Shown in pieces: positions 1 through 9,394 of a stretch of DNA of 64,000 nt. Source of the stretch: Isoetes taiwanensis (taxonomy: Eukaryota; Streptophyta; Lycopodiopsida; Isoetales; Isoetaceae); the NCBI GenBank assembly GCA_021234155.1, contig JAJEKV010000299.1:310556-374555 (forward strand), read 5' to 3'. Within the stretch, counting starts at the first letter, position 1, and each line of letters opens with the position of its first letter. A program made the position numbers and the translations under genes. The notes beneath the pieces are model-generated. The model had not been told where the DNA came from, did no database searches, and was given only the letters and a program-made list of their open reading frames with translations.

Positions 1-199
1 CCAAGCAATGCGTGGTCATGTCAACATTAACAATACACCACGTCCTAGAGAACACAAAGATGATCTCATCATCGGTTATCATTATAAAATACGATGCGTC
101 TACCGCTAGAGCATGATTCGGCAATTCAAGTCTTCAAGCTTACGTAGGGGCGGGGTTGATAGCATCGTTGATGGTGCTTGACCCGAGATTCCCCGCATG

Positions 200-360
200 A
201 AGTGGGATAATGCTTCTCAAGGTCTATCTTCATCACCCGTAGCATCCTCAACCGGTAAGTGCTTCCACTTAACCAAATATTGTAGCATTTGAGTCCTTAC
301 GGTACGTTTTGTAGCTCGATCAAGAAGAGCTTCGGGCACTATCTCCAGTTGCTCTTGGTC
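200..360 (-). pseudogene. pol: Chromodomain at the end of gypsy pol
   Basis: Directly after integrase the minus strand reads VPEALLDRATKRTVRTQMLQ and YLVKWKHLPVEDAT, the signature of the short chromodomain of plant chromoviruses (aromatic residue, LVKWK, then E-D). A frame break follows immediately where WEDE is expected. In chromoviruses this module helps direct insertion to heterochromatin. Its presence beside an H3-fold ORF in the same element is notable. Positions 1-200 show no LTR or polypurine tract that I can recognise. Confidence 0.75.
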
Positions 361-399
361 ATTTCTAGGAGGGTTGGAGTATCCAAAACCTCCTTCGGA

Positions 400-1400
400 T
401 CAGGGTGTGTTGTTTGAAGACTCACGTGGAAAGACCTTGTGGATCTTCAAGCGCATGGCGGAGTCTAAGCGATATGCACCGTTCTCCAATACGTTGATAA
501 TCTTGAGCGGCCCAGCCCATCTGGGTGCCAATTTCTTGCAGTTACCAATTTTAAGTTTGGCTTGTTTTACTTTGATTTTAAGCCAAACTGATTCGCCCAC
601 CTGGAAGACTCGTGGGGTTCAGTGTTTATCCGCTAGACTTTTCTGACGACTGCGCGCCGCCACTAAGTAACCACGAACTTCTTCCACCAAGGCCTGCATT
701 TCTAAGAGGAGTTGTTGAGAGACCTCCACTTTAGAAACAGGGTTATGCCATGTGTCTGGAGTAAGACATTGATAGCCATAATTTATCATGAAGGGAGACA
801 TCCTGGAAGACTCCTGCTTCGTACTGTTATAGGCGAACTCTACCAAATAAATATAATCCGCCCATTGTGATTGTTTACTCCATACATAGCTTCGTAGCAT
901 ATCTTCAATAATGCGATTGATCGTTAAATGTCGACCATCCGTCTCGAGGATGGTAAAAGTCGTACTCATAGCAAGCTTGGTGCGGATGGTGGCGAAGAAG
1001 TCCTTCGAATGCACTTACAAATTTAGGATCTCTGGCCCGATACAATTACTCTTGGCATCCCGTGCAACCCTGAAAATCTCTTTTGCAAAAGCAAGGCGGT
1101 GTCGGCGGTGTCGTGGTCCCACATGGCAAGAAATGAGCCATCTTTGACAATTTGTCGACCACTACCATTAATGCATCATATCCACGAGAGCACGTGGAAG
1201 GCCCACAATGAAATCCATGGTTATTACTTCCCACTTGGCGTTGGGCACATCTAAAGGTTGCAACTCCCCGGAACTCTTAATTGCTCGGCTTTTTGGTGCG
1301 GTTGACACACCCGACTTTGCTTGATGTATCTAGCAATATCCTTCTTCATCGAAGGCCAAAAATAGCTGGAGCGGATCTTAAAGTAAGTTTTCATGAAACC
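400..1400 (-). pseudogene. pol: Gypsy integrase, frameshifted
   Basis: The zinc-binding end is seen as MKKDIARYIKQSRVCQPHQK near 1,350-1,290, then the core with NAKWEVITMDFIVGLP (first catalytic Asp) near 1,230. DALMVVVDKLSKMAHFLPC follows in another frame, and IIEDMLRSYVWSKQSQWADY plus FAYNSTKQESSRMSPFMINYG mark the end of the core (about 920-770). The C-terminal GPLKIINVLENGAYRLDS segment (about 520-455) is the usual SH3-like region. The expected SDRDPKF block is degraded. Integrase inserts the DNA copy; this copy cannot work. Confidence 0.85.
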
Positions 1401-1639
1401 GCATGTCCCAGGCTATAGGGAACATTGTGTGTGTCATGGAGAATTAGCTTGGCCCACGAAGTCTCGGGAAACACACAACTTATCCTTGTGATATAATAAG
1501 TTGCCCTCTTTCTTTATATGAGCGGAAAGCTGCGCGTTCTTTATCAGACGTGCTTCTTTACCCAAACTCCCCGGACATCACAAAATTAGGGATCCGTGGC
1601 GAGATGCATTCTATCTGTTTCCCAAACTCGGGCCGGTGA

Positions 1640-2884
1640 GTGTGGAAATGGCGTTACAATGGGTTCGGGTTATCAAAGGATGACGCGGACAATGCATCCG
1701 CAACCACATTGTGCTTCCCGGCTTGTACATAATGTCAAGTCGTATTCCTCGAGGAATTCCATCCATCTTCTCTCGACGGAGATTGAGATTTGGCTGGGTG
1801 GATAGATAGCGAGAGACTCGATGATCCGTATCTAGCTGGAAATTTTCTACGAGAAGGTAGTGTCTCCAAATCACCGAGGGGGACAACCGCCGGCAACTCG
1901 ATCATGGGTAGGGTATCGGCTCGTTACCGTCATTCATCTTCTTTGAATCGTGGGCAACAACTCTCCCCTCACGCATTAGCACTCCACCTGGGTAGCTATC
2001 TTACTAGCATCCGGTGGCCACTAGTTTATCCTTTTTGAGATCGGGCAAAGTGAGGACCGGTGCAGATGTTAAAGCATCCTTGAGCTTCTGAAAGCCGACC
2101 TGGACTTTTGCTTTCCAATGTTCCATCCAATCCTTCATTTTCTCATGCTTTGTGAGATTAGTAAGAGGTGCGGCAATTGTTGCAAAATCCTTAACAAATT
2201 TCCGATAATATCCCCGCGAGTCCCAAGAAACTTGGGACTTTCAAACATTACCTGGAATAGGCCAATCCTTTACTGCTTCTATCTTGGCTGGATCGGTAGC
2301 AATTCCCTCTGCTGAAATGATATGCCCCAAATAGTCAACCTTGGTAGTGGCAAACTTGCATTTAGAGAACTTGGCGAAGAGTCGATGGTATTTTAGCTTA
2401 TGTAAAGCCAATCGAAGATGTTGTTCATGTTCTTTGCAAAGGTTTTACTATAGATGAGAATGTCGTCAAAGAAAATAACAACAAAGTCATCTAAGTATTG
2501 GCGGAAGATGTCATTCATCAACCGCATGAACGTTGTGGGCATTGGTTAACCCAAAAGGCATAACGGTGAACTCATAATGCCCATATCGTGCGAAATGCAG
2601 AGACTTATGAATGTCTTCCTCCTTTATCCGTATTTGATGGTACCCCGGTAAATCAATCTTTGAGAAATATTTGGCTCCTTATGGCGGTCCATGAGATCAT
2701 CTGCCCTAGGCAAAGCATAGCGATTCTTGATGGTATGCTTATTGAGCTGCCTATAATCAATACACATCCTCAAGGAGCCATCTTTCTTCTTGACAAAAGA
2801 ATAGGAGGCCAAATGGCGAAAACACTAGGTCAATAAAACCTAGGTTTAGTAACTCTTGAAGTTGTTTCTTAAGCTCTCGCCAAC
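1640..2884 (-). pseudogene. pol: Gypsy reverse transcriptase and RNase H, frameshifted
   Basis: RT motifs on the minus strand include [20 protein letters not shown] (about 2,800-2,740) and the active-site region [24 protein letters not shown] read near 2,530-2,450, where FFDD stands in the YxDD place. RNase H follows (about 2,000-1,640) with GGVLMREGRVVAHDSKK, then WRHYLLVENFQLDTDHRVSRYL and DIMYKPGS. At least three frame changes separate these blocks. The enzyme copied element RNA into DNA and removed the RNA strand. The order protease-RT-RNase H-integrase places this in Ty3/gypsy, not copia. Confidence 0.85.
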
Positions 2885-3556
2885 TCACGGAGGACTCATT
2901 CGGTGACGGGCCTTGCTGGTAGGCTTAGTACCTGGTTCTAGAGCTATCTCACATTCTACCCCTCTGAAAGGAGGAAGCTTGTGGATCTCATCTGGAAAAA
3001 GATCGCTAAGCTCTCGAAGAAGGGTGGCAATGTCTGGCGGCAAGGTATCGATTACCTGCTTCTGCTTAGCGTCAGACTCAATGGAGGCAAGTGTAATGAG
3101 GCAAAGGAGCTTATCCCTGCGTATAGCTTTTTCTAACTGCCTGATTGACATAGACTGCATAACAGGGTGGAATGGATCACCTTTTATCGTCATACGTGCT
3201 CCATTAGCGGCGTTGAAGGTAACCTCCCGTTTCTCGCAGTCTATGTTGGCCTTCGCATATGCCAAAAACTCCATACCAACAATAAGATCATATTTGCCAA
3301 TGTCCATTAACTCGGCACCCAAGGCAATTGGTGCACCTGGCAACTGCATCCTAAGGTTAATGCGGCGGCCATGAGTGTGCCTGATCTTACCACTGGCTAA
3401 CGTGACTGGCTTAGGTCGGAATCTTAACGTTTCAAGCTGCAATACCTGGGCCATTCTAGGAGAAGCAAAATTATGCGTACTACCCGTATCCATCAAAATT
3501 ATGAAAGGCTTACTGTCTACTTGGCCTATTGTAGATATAATGAAGGTGACTTTCAA
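2885..3556 (-). CDS. pol: Gypsy aspartic protease and start of reverse transcriptase, open 223-residue segment
   Basis: This is the longest uninterrupted piece of pol. The retroviral-type aspartic protease shows FIILMDTGSTHNFAS, with the catalytic DTG, at about residues 18-32, then the YDLIVGMEFL block near residue 90. After LLRELSDLFPDE comes the conserved entry to RT (PPFRGVECEIALEPGTKP), and the frame closes at 2,885 just inside RT. The protease cuts the Gag-Pol polyprotein in the particle. The frame overlaps gag's zinc-knuckle segment slightly, so gag and pol were probably one ORF or joined by a shift. It is a segment of a broken polyprotein rather than a stand-alone gene. Confidence 0.85.
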   Translation of the reverse strand: MKVTFIISTIGQVDSKPFIILMDTGSTHNFASPRMAQVLQLETLRFRPKPVTLASGKIRHTHGRRINLRMQLPGAPIALGAELMDIGKYDLIVGMEFLAYAKANIDCEKREVTFNAANGARMTIKGDPFHPVMQSMSIRQLEKAIRRDKLLCLITLASIESDAKQKQVIDTLPPDIATLLRELSDLFPDEIHKLPPFRGVECEIALEPGTKPTSKARHRMSPP

Positions 3557-4860
3557 GCGTTACCCGGTTTCAATGGTGGCAAGAATATGAGACGCGACCG
3601 TGAATGTACTTTCGGGGAGCCTCGCCCCTCGTGCCGATTGGACTCCAGATCTTCCCAATCGAGGTCAGCCATAGCCAGTTGGGCAGTCTGTGTGACGTAA
3701 GGGCAATTTTGCATATAATGCCCGGGTCGCATACACCTGTAACATGCCTTATCCTTACGTAGCTGATCTCGGGCCTCTTTGGGAATAGACTGTAAGAGAT
3801 TCCGAACTTTCTTGCCAACATTAGTGGGTTTGTCAGGCATGTTGAAGGTGACTTTCTTTTCCTGTCGACCGTAGGGGTTCTGGCTGAGGGCCCCGGTTGG
3901 GTGGCGGGGTTTATATGGTGTGGACGGCCGTGGGTCGCTTGAGTAAAGGCGGTCGTGGATCTTTGGTTCCTTGGTGTGTCCTCTTCGAGGCTTAATGCCT
4001 TAGCCTCGCCGGCCGCACTGATTTTGGGTCTATGGCCTTGACCATTCGTTTAATGGATGGGGCCAACCCTTCAATGTAGCCCTCTACCGCCCTCTTCTCA
4101 TTCATCCCTAGTACATACAACCGCAGGCGCATGAATTCATCAGTGTAGGCCTGAACCGACATGCCCTTACGCTCTAACGTAAAAGGTGCGGATCTGTTGG
4201 CATTTGTGCGCCGCGAGCACGTAATGCGATTTAAAAAGCCTTGGCGAAATTTTTGAACTTGCACTGCTCTGTCCGTGTGCTTGGCTCGCATAACCCTTCC
4301 ACCAAATACGGGCGCTCCCCGTAAGGTTGGTGGTGGCAACCTTTCTGTATCCTTCTCCGATCATTCCATAGGACTTCCCGAACTCCTTCATTTCATCCAA
4401 CCGGGATTCTGCATTGGATTAGCCTGCGGATTTCCCATCAAACGGGCCAATTTCCTATTCTTCCATATACTAGTTATAGTTGTATCAAGCGGTCTTCACG
4501 GTATTCCTTATCCTTACGCCGCATGGTCAGCGACCGATAGCGATGACCCGAAAGACAAAGTGGTTGGAGTGTGAGGAAGTGGCTATCCTTAGAGGAACCG
4601 GTGGGCCTTGTTGGTGCTGGTACGGGGACCGGCTCGTGGGGAGATGGCTGTTGTAAGTGGACTCAATGGTCGCGGAGGTAATTCTGGTCCGTCCTCACGG
4701 GTTTGTTGCGGTGGGTTGGCATGCAATACATAAGCTTGTAATTGACCGAGCTGCCTCTTCATTAACATCAATTCACTCGCTCAGTGTCGACCCTCTTGGC
4801 GTTGGAGGGTGTTTGCCGGGCGTTATGTGCAGTCTATAGCGAGCATTCATGAAGGTATAC
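3553..4860 (-). pseudogene. gag: Gypsy gag remnant with zinc knuckle
   Basis: Gag is read in pieces from about 4,860 leftward. The retrotransposon gag domain is visible as GSARIWWKGYASQ (about 4,330), FRQGFLNRI, SVQAYTDEFMRLRLYV and IEGLAPSIKRMVKAIDP (to about 4,000). A CCHC knuckle, CYRCMRPGHYMQNC with spacing CX2CX4HX4C, lies near 3,750-3,710. Gag forms the virus-like particle and the knuckle binds the element's RNA. Several frameshifts separate the segments, so no full protein can be made. Upstream, the region at 4,771-4,589 is Pro/Arg-rich and Gln-rich, typical of variable gag N termini. Confidence 0.85.
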
Positions 4861-4989
4861 GCTGTGATTTCTGATAATGTACAATTCCTTTTAGATAACA
4901 TTTGCTGACAGTGACAAGAAAATATATAAACAGAAACTAATGTTTTATTTCATTCAAGTTGAGTACAACAACAAGTTGATTGGTACATG

Positions 4990-5550
4990 GGTTTATACAA
5001 AAGGAGGTATGATACAGTGGAAGTTTTGAGGTTCTACTACAGCGCCACGATTAATGCGACAACAAAAAACATAACCGGAGAGACCAAGCCTAGGGGTTCG
5101 CGAAGGGGTATAGGATCGCGTAGCGGACACTCTCCGATGCTGCTCTAACGAGCTTATAAGCGTGCCGGGCTTGGACAATCAACTGGTTGGTATTCCCACG
5201 TTGGGCTAACAATGAGAAGATTGAAAAGCCTCATGAGCATAGAAGAGTTGCCAAAGGTGGTCGTTGGCGTCCTCGAAAGCCTCGTGCCTACTCATACTCC
5301 AATAGTCCAGTGCGGCCGCGGTCGGTTTCAGGGTCCTCAAAAGCTTCGTCCCCTAAGGATGTTAACTATCTCCAACCCTTTGTCGACATCATAGGGTTTC
5401 TCACGGTGTGGGGTTCCATCTCGTAGCCTTCATCCCACTCACGGATATTCACCATATCTGCGGCCATAGCCTCTGCGGCGGTCCGGGATCATCCCTCCGA
5501 ACCATGTTGGTAATCCTCTCCTCATATTCCCAAAGGGTCTCTTCTGCAAG
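4990..5550 (-). pseudogene. Unidentified short coding remnant between accessory ORFs and gag
   Basis: Minus-strand frames here read as protein in pieces, for example DYWSMSRHEAFEDANDHLWQ and QARHAYKLVRAASESVRYAI followed by LGLSGYVFCCRINRGAVVE in another frame. The composition is coding-like and matches the GC-rich accessory ORFs to the right. AT-rich spacers (about 4,880-4,990 and 5,560-5,700) flank it. No family recognised; it may be a third accessory ORF or the true N-terminal part of gag. Confidence 0.4.
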
Positions 5551-5689
5551 ATAGTTGGAATGAATATAGAACATTTTGTAATTGCACTATATTCTAAACA
5601 CTAATACTTTAAAGAGGACGTCATGGAAAAAAAACAATTCACTTATACTTATCAAGACAGTAACTGTATTTAATAAGGAAATAAGGTAC

Positions 5690-7172
5690 ATCATATTATA
5701 AGATGGCTAAGGCATTTGCCAAACCAAAATTTCACAATCATACGCAATATAAAAATGTGTAGCACAATTAGTTTAGGAGCTAGGTCCTCCCTCTTCATCC
5801 GTAGGCCTAGGAGGTGGTGGAGGCGGCCGGTGTCCAGCCAGAGAGTCACCCGGGATCTACTGTGGCAGCACTTAATAGATGCAACCTCCGTTGGATAGGC
5901 AATGGCCAATGGGGCTCTTGTGGACGAGCTTCATGCTCATCCAAGGCAATAATATCGACCCAAGGCCGTGAGGGGCAAGATCCGTCGCGCAGTACATAAG
6001 TAAACGTCTGATGGGAAGCTTCTTGTGGCCGGCCAGTGTAGAGAGAGCACGAAGGGTCCACCATGAAGCTTCATCCTCTGGCCCTAAATCTCGGGCTATA
6101 AAAAGGACTTGCCCCTGTCGGAAGGCTGACAAAACGAAACGGGTGAGGTGGTTGCCCAGCACCTTCCCTTGCGAGGTCTCGGACATAGCCACTTCCTTAT
6201 CCAAATCCATAGGAACTTCTTCCTCCCTAAGTTCCTGTTGCTCCTCCTTCGTATGCGCAGGATTATGATATAAATCCTCTCCCTCATCATCGAAGTGGAG
6301 GGGACCTCAACCATGTTGATGTTTGGGACGTGAGGTCCCATAGCCGTGAAGGCATCGGTGAAGGCTGCGAGGCGGCTCTCGCATCACGCGAAGTCCGAAG
6401 GCGTAATAGAGTCTCTGTAGGCTCTATGGTCTATTGGCGGAACTGGAGCAGGTGCTGCGCACCTGGAGGAAGCTTCGGTAGAAGTGAAGTCAATAAAATC
6501 GTCCATCTGATACTCGCCAAGCTCATAAAGTACATGGTCTTTGGCGCTTGCGTGAAATCCGGCCACCATGTGATACGCCCGGATAATATCATCCAAGAGA
6601 AGGTACTCTTGCCCTTGGTGATAAATAACTGGAAGGACGTCTAATCCTGACAGGCCTATAGCTTGTTCATGGCGCGGTGGCAACTCCTCCGCCAACTGTT
6701 TCCAACGGGCGAAGTCGCCCATTCCTATGTGCTCGTCTTCCCCCTCCTCGGAAGACTTCGGCGGTTTGCCTTTTTCTCTGAGCAAAGTTTCATCCTCGGC
6801 GTATTGGTCCATGAGGATGGCTGGCTAGAAAGTAACTTCCGGATATTGCGCCCACGATCTTTGGACCACAGGCAAGTGTTTACCCCATCAGAGCTTCCCC
6901 TTCAGGACATCATAAGCATGGGTGTCTCCGCCTAACATCTCCCGGACTGCCTCCCGCTCTAGATATAGTTGGGGAGGATCTCCAAGAGAAATACACAGAG
7001 GAAGCATTTCCTCCATGTAGAAGTCCAAGAATCCGGCGTAATCCGGGTGCCTCTGCATATTGGCGAGGAGGTCTAGGCGTTGGCATAGCAAAGGTCGCAG
7101 CAGGTCGAAAGGGACTTGCGGATCCCATTGCTCTCCGTCATGGTACCAAGGGACAAGGTCGGCGGCAGCCAT
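5690..7172 (-). pseudogene. Unidentified ORF of roughly 450-490 residues, broken by stops and frameshifts
   Basis: Start taken as MAAADLVPWYHD at 7,172. The same frame runs down to about 6,290, broken by single-codon stops near 6,887, 6,840 and 6,383, then shifts frame twice (segments about 6,290-5,980 and 6,064-5,846). Recognisable stretches are FYMEEMLPLCISLGDPPQLY, an acidic KSSEEGEDEHIGMGDFARW, YHQGQEYLLLDDIIRAYH, FRQGQVLFIARDLGPEDEAS and RPWVDIIALDEHEA. I do not recognise the family. It is GC-rich relative to the AT-rich spacers on both sides and sits on the element's coding strand between the H3-fusion ORF and gag, so it is probably an accessory protein of the same element. Mutations are mostly point stops, implying decay of a once intact gene. 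Confidence 0.6.
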
Positions 7173-7366
7173 GGCGCTAGAAGGGAGGAGAGAGGAAAAG
7201 AAACATTTGAAATAAACTTTAAGACTCCTTTTAACTCCTTTTATTGAGGCTGACGTCAGCATTTTGTTTCATACTTAACATAAGATAAATAAGCTTTTAA
7301 TACAAAATAAAAGTTTTTATTAAGTACCACAAGAAAATATTTACAATGCGGAGTGCCGCAATTATG

Positions 7367-8610
7367 CTAAGGATGCTCCCCCCGAATCCTACGGGCGAGG
7401 GCCAAATCCTTAGGCATTATGGTTACCCTCTTTGCGTGGATTGCGCAAAGATTGGCGTCACCAAAAAGTGCCACCAAGTAGGCTTCAGCAACCTCTTGGA
7501 GTGCCAAAATTGCAAAGGTCTGGAAACGGAGGTCGGTCTTGAGCTCGCCGCGGCGATCTCCGTACCGACCTCGGAAGGGTAGCTTCCGGATGGAAAGGCT
7601 GTGTGGACTTACGGAACTTGCGGATTTCCGCAAAGGCCCGCGATACGGGGTCGGTACTGTGAGGCTTCCTCTATGGCGGGAGGCCCGGCGAGGCGGCCCG
7701 TCGATCTTTGGCCTTGTCTTAGCCCCAACAGCCGGTCGGGAGCTATCCACCCGCTGCTGCCTCCGATCAGAGCTCGCCTTCTTTCCAAAGGCCCCGACAG
7801 TCCTTAGTTTCTCTTTATACTGACTGCCGGTCTTTCGGGCTAGACCCTTCCTCCGGTGCTTAACGGTCACATGCGTGGGGATTGGGCCCGGCCCACTCCC
7901 TGATGCTCCTCCGTCTTGTGGGTTCAGCTGGTCCTACCGATCTCGCTCCTCCTGTTCGAGCTTCTCCCGTTCCTCCCGGGCTCTCCTCAGATCTTCTTGA
8001 ATGTCGAGCAAAAGGCTTTTAGCGTCCCGGCGATTAAGTTGACTTGAGTGCCGGCGTGGCGCATACCCATATCTATCTGAATGGTTGTCAGATAGTCTAG
8101 GCTGATATCGGGGATTTCTCCCCATATAAAACTGCTGGAGTCCTCATGCCAGCGGTATGGGGGAACTTCAATGGCCCTGCCATCGATGACGGCAAAGCCG
8201 TCGCCGAGGTACCTGTATTCCCTTCCCCGGGCCGCCGTATCTGCTCGCTCAATCTCCCGATGATCATCCTCTCTAGCCAAACTCCTGACACGGTCGGCCT
8301 CCGTCCTGATGTCTTCCTCCTCGGTATGGCCTTCCTGCTCGGGAGGATAGAATTTAATGAGCATCATGACCATGTCAGGTTGCTCAACAATGGTATAAGA
8401 AAGCTGGCGAAGGTTCAGCCGGATCAGGAATGGCTCCGAGAAATGGTAGATAGGATAGGGAATCCTATCGTTATTCTCAAACTGGTTCACCAATTCATCC
8501 AAAAGGATGTCGATGAAAGCCGGGTCTGTAGCCATGTACCGGGCGATCATGGCATAAATCTCCACTATGCTTAAGGTAGAAGGGTCCGGAGCGCTCTTGG
8601 TATGGGCCAT
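7367..8610 (-). pseudogene. Fusion ORF ending in a histone H3 fold, carried in the LTR element
   Basis: Chosen start is MAHTKSAPDP at 8,610. About 180 residues of unknown acidic sequence follow (motifs ARYMATDPAFIDILLDELV, REYRYLGDGFAVIDGRAIEV), then after a frame change near 8,100 a charged helix (DIQEDLRRAREEREKLEQEE). A stop at about 7,934 interrupts the same frame, after which come a Gly/Ser/Pro linker, a basic stretch and the H3 core. Visible H3 landmarks are [44 protein letters not shown] and LARRIRGE, ending near the usual H3 C terminus. The alpha-N helix ([10 protein letters not shown], an H3 motif) lies in a neighbouring frame, so there are at least two frameshifts in the H3 part. 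The tail upstream of the core is basic but not the canonical ARTKQTARKS tail. Known: H3 forms the nucleosome core. Inferred: the element once encoded an N-terminal domain plus H3. A chance H3 retrocopy insertion is the main alternative; continuity of frame across the linker argues against it. Confidence 0.75.
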
Positions 8611-8895
8611 AGCTGGCGTTAAGGTATAAGAAGGCAGGTAGTGAGGCGCTGGCAGCGAAGGAGACGACAAAGGAGGCGCTAGGGTTCGCAAGGCACAAGG
8701 GCGGAAGAGCAAAGTCAGGTCTGGTGGCGATGGCGGGCGTCGGCTCAGGCGGTCGAAGGCGCTGAAGGCAAGGTGAAATAACAAAAAGAAATGGTTAACG
8801 ACCAGTTAACTTTTAAAATTTTAAAATTTTTCTTATTAACTTTTTAATTTTTGTTATTATAAAATAATTATACGGCGGAAATACGCGGGGCATAC

Positions 8896-9100
8896 GGTCG
8901 GGCGCCGGCTGCATTATACGTGCTTCCGCCTCGACTGGGGGTCGTCGAAAAGCAAGCGGCGCCCGAGTTGACCTGGCGGGCCCGCGTTGACTCGGGTCTG
9001 ACTGGTCGGGCGCCGACTGCATTTTTGGCTCTTCTACCGTGACTGCAAGGCGACAAAAAGCAAGCGGCGCCCGAGTTGGTTTTTGGGCCTGCCCTTGACC
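8896..9100 (-). repeat. Duplicated leader segment with perfect 10-bp inverted repeats
   Basis: Two units with a 108-bp period start at 8,896 and 9,004. Each contains tcgggcgccg followed 59 bp later by its exact reverse complement cggcgcccga (8,898-8,907 with 8,957-8,966; 9,006-9,015 with 9,065-9,074). The sequence between the arms differs between units while the arms are identical. The position just downstream of the primer site suggests a structured leader RNA, for example for packaging or dimerisation; that role is inference. Confidence 0.7.
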
Positions 9101-9381
9101 ATTTTTCGCCTAGAGACAACCGTTCTAGGGTAATTTGAATATGTCCGATCCAATGGATGCACCTGCTCTGTCATCTGAGCCACCCACTGACATTTACAAT
9201 GCTTCCAATCTTGGGTCTTGCAGTCGCCCTATCATCTTTAAAGCTACAATTTCTTAATTTAACCTAACACCGAGCCAAACATCAAAGAGGACTAACAACA
9301 CATTAACTTAGCCTCCTCCTAACTACCGTGCTACGAGTTAGTGTTTGGCCAGTGCTATGATTTCGAGCAACCGAAATCACG

Positions 9382-9393
9382 GCTCTGATACCA
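9382..9393 (-). other. Primer binding site, initiator-Met tRNA type
   Basis: The minus strand reads TGGTATCAGAGC one base inside the LTR. This is the usual plant LTR-retrotransposon match to the 3' end of initiator methionine tRNA. It fixes both LTR boundary and element orientation. Confidence 0.85.
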
Positions 9394-9394
9394 C

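Noticed and set aside
3375-3700. Plus-strand ORFs over the gypsy protease
   Set aside because: Shadows of the minus-strand protease with DTG and VGMEFL motifs.
7539-7823. Plus-strand ORF across the histone H3 region
   Set aside because: It is the reverse shadow of the H3 core; only the minus strand gives conserved motifs.
7367-7870. Centromeric H3 (CENH3)
   Set aside because: The core reads KTDLRFQ and lacks the longer loop 1 and CENH3-like residues; it resembles canonical or H3.3-type H3 more, though the tail is atypical.
7367-8610. Endogenous giant-virus histone
   Set aside because: The H3 core is close to plant H3, and the locus sits behind an LTR with primer site on the same strand, so a retroelement origin fits better.
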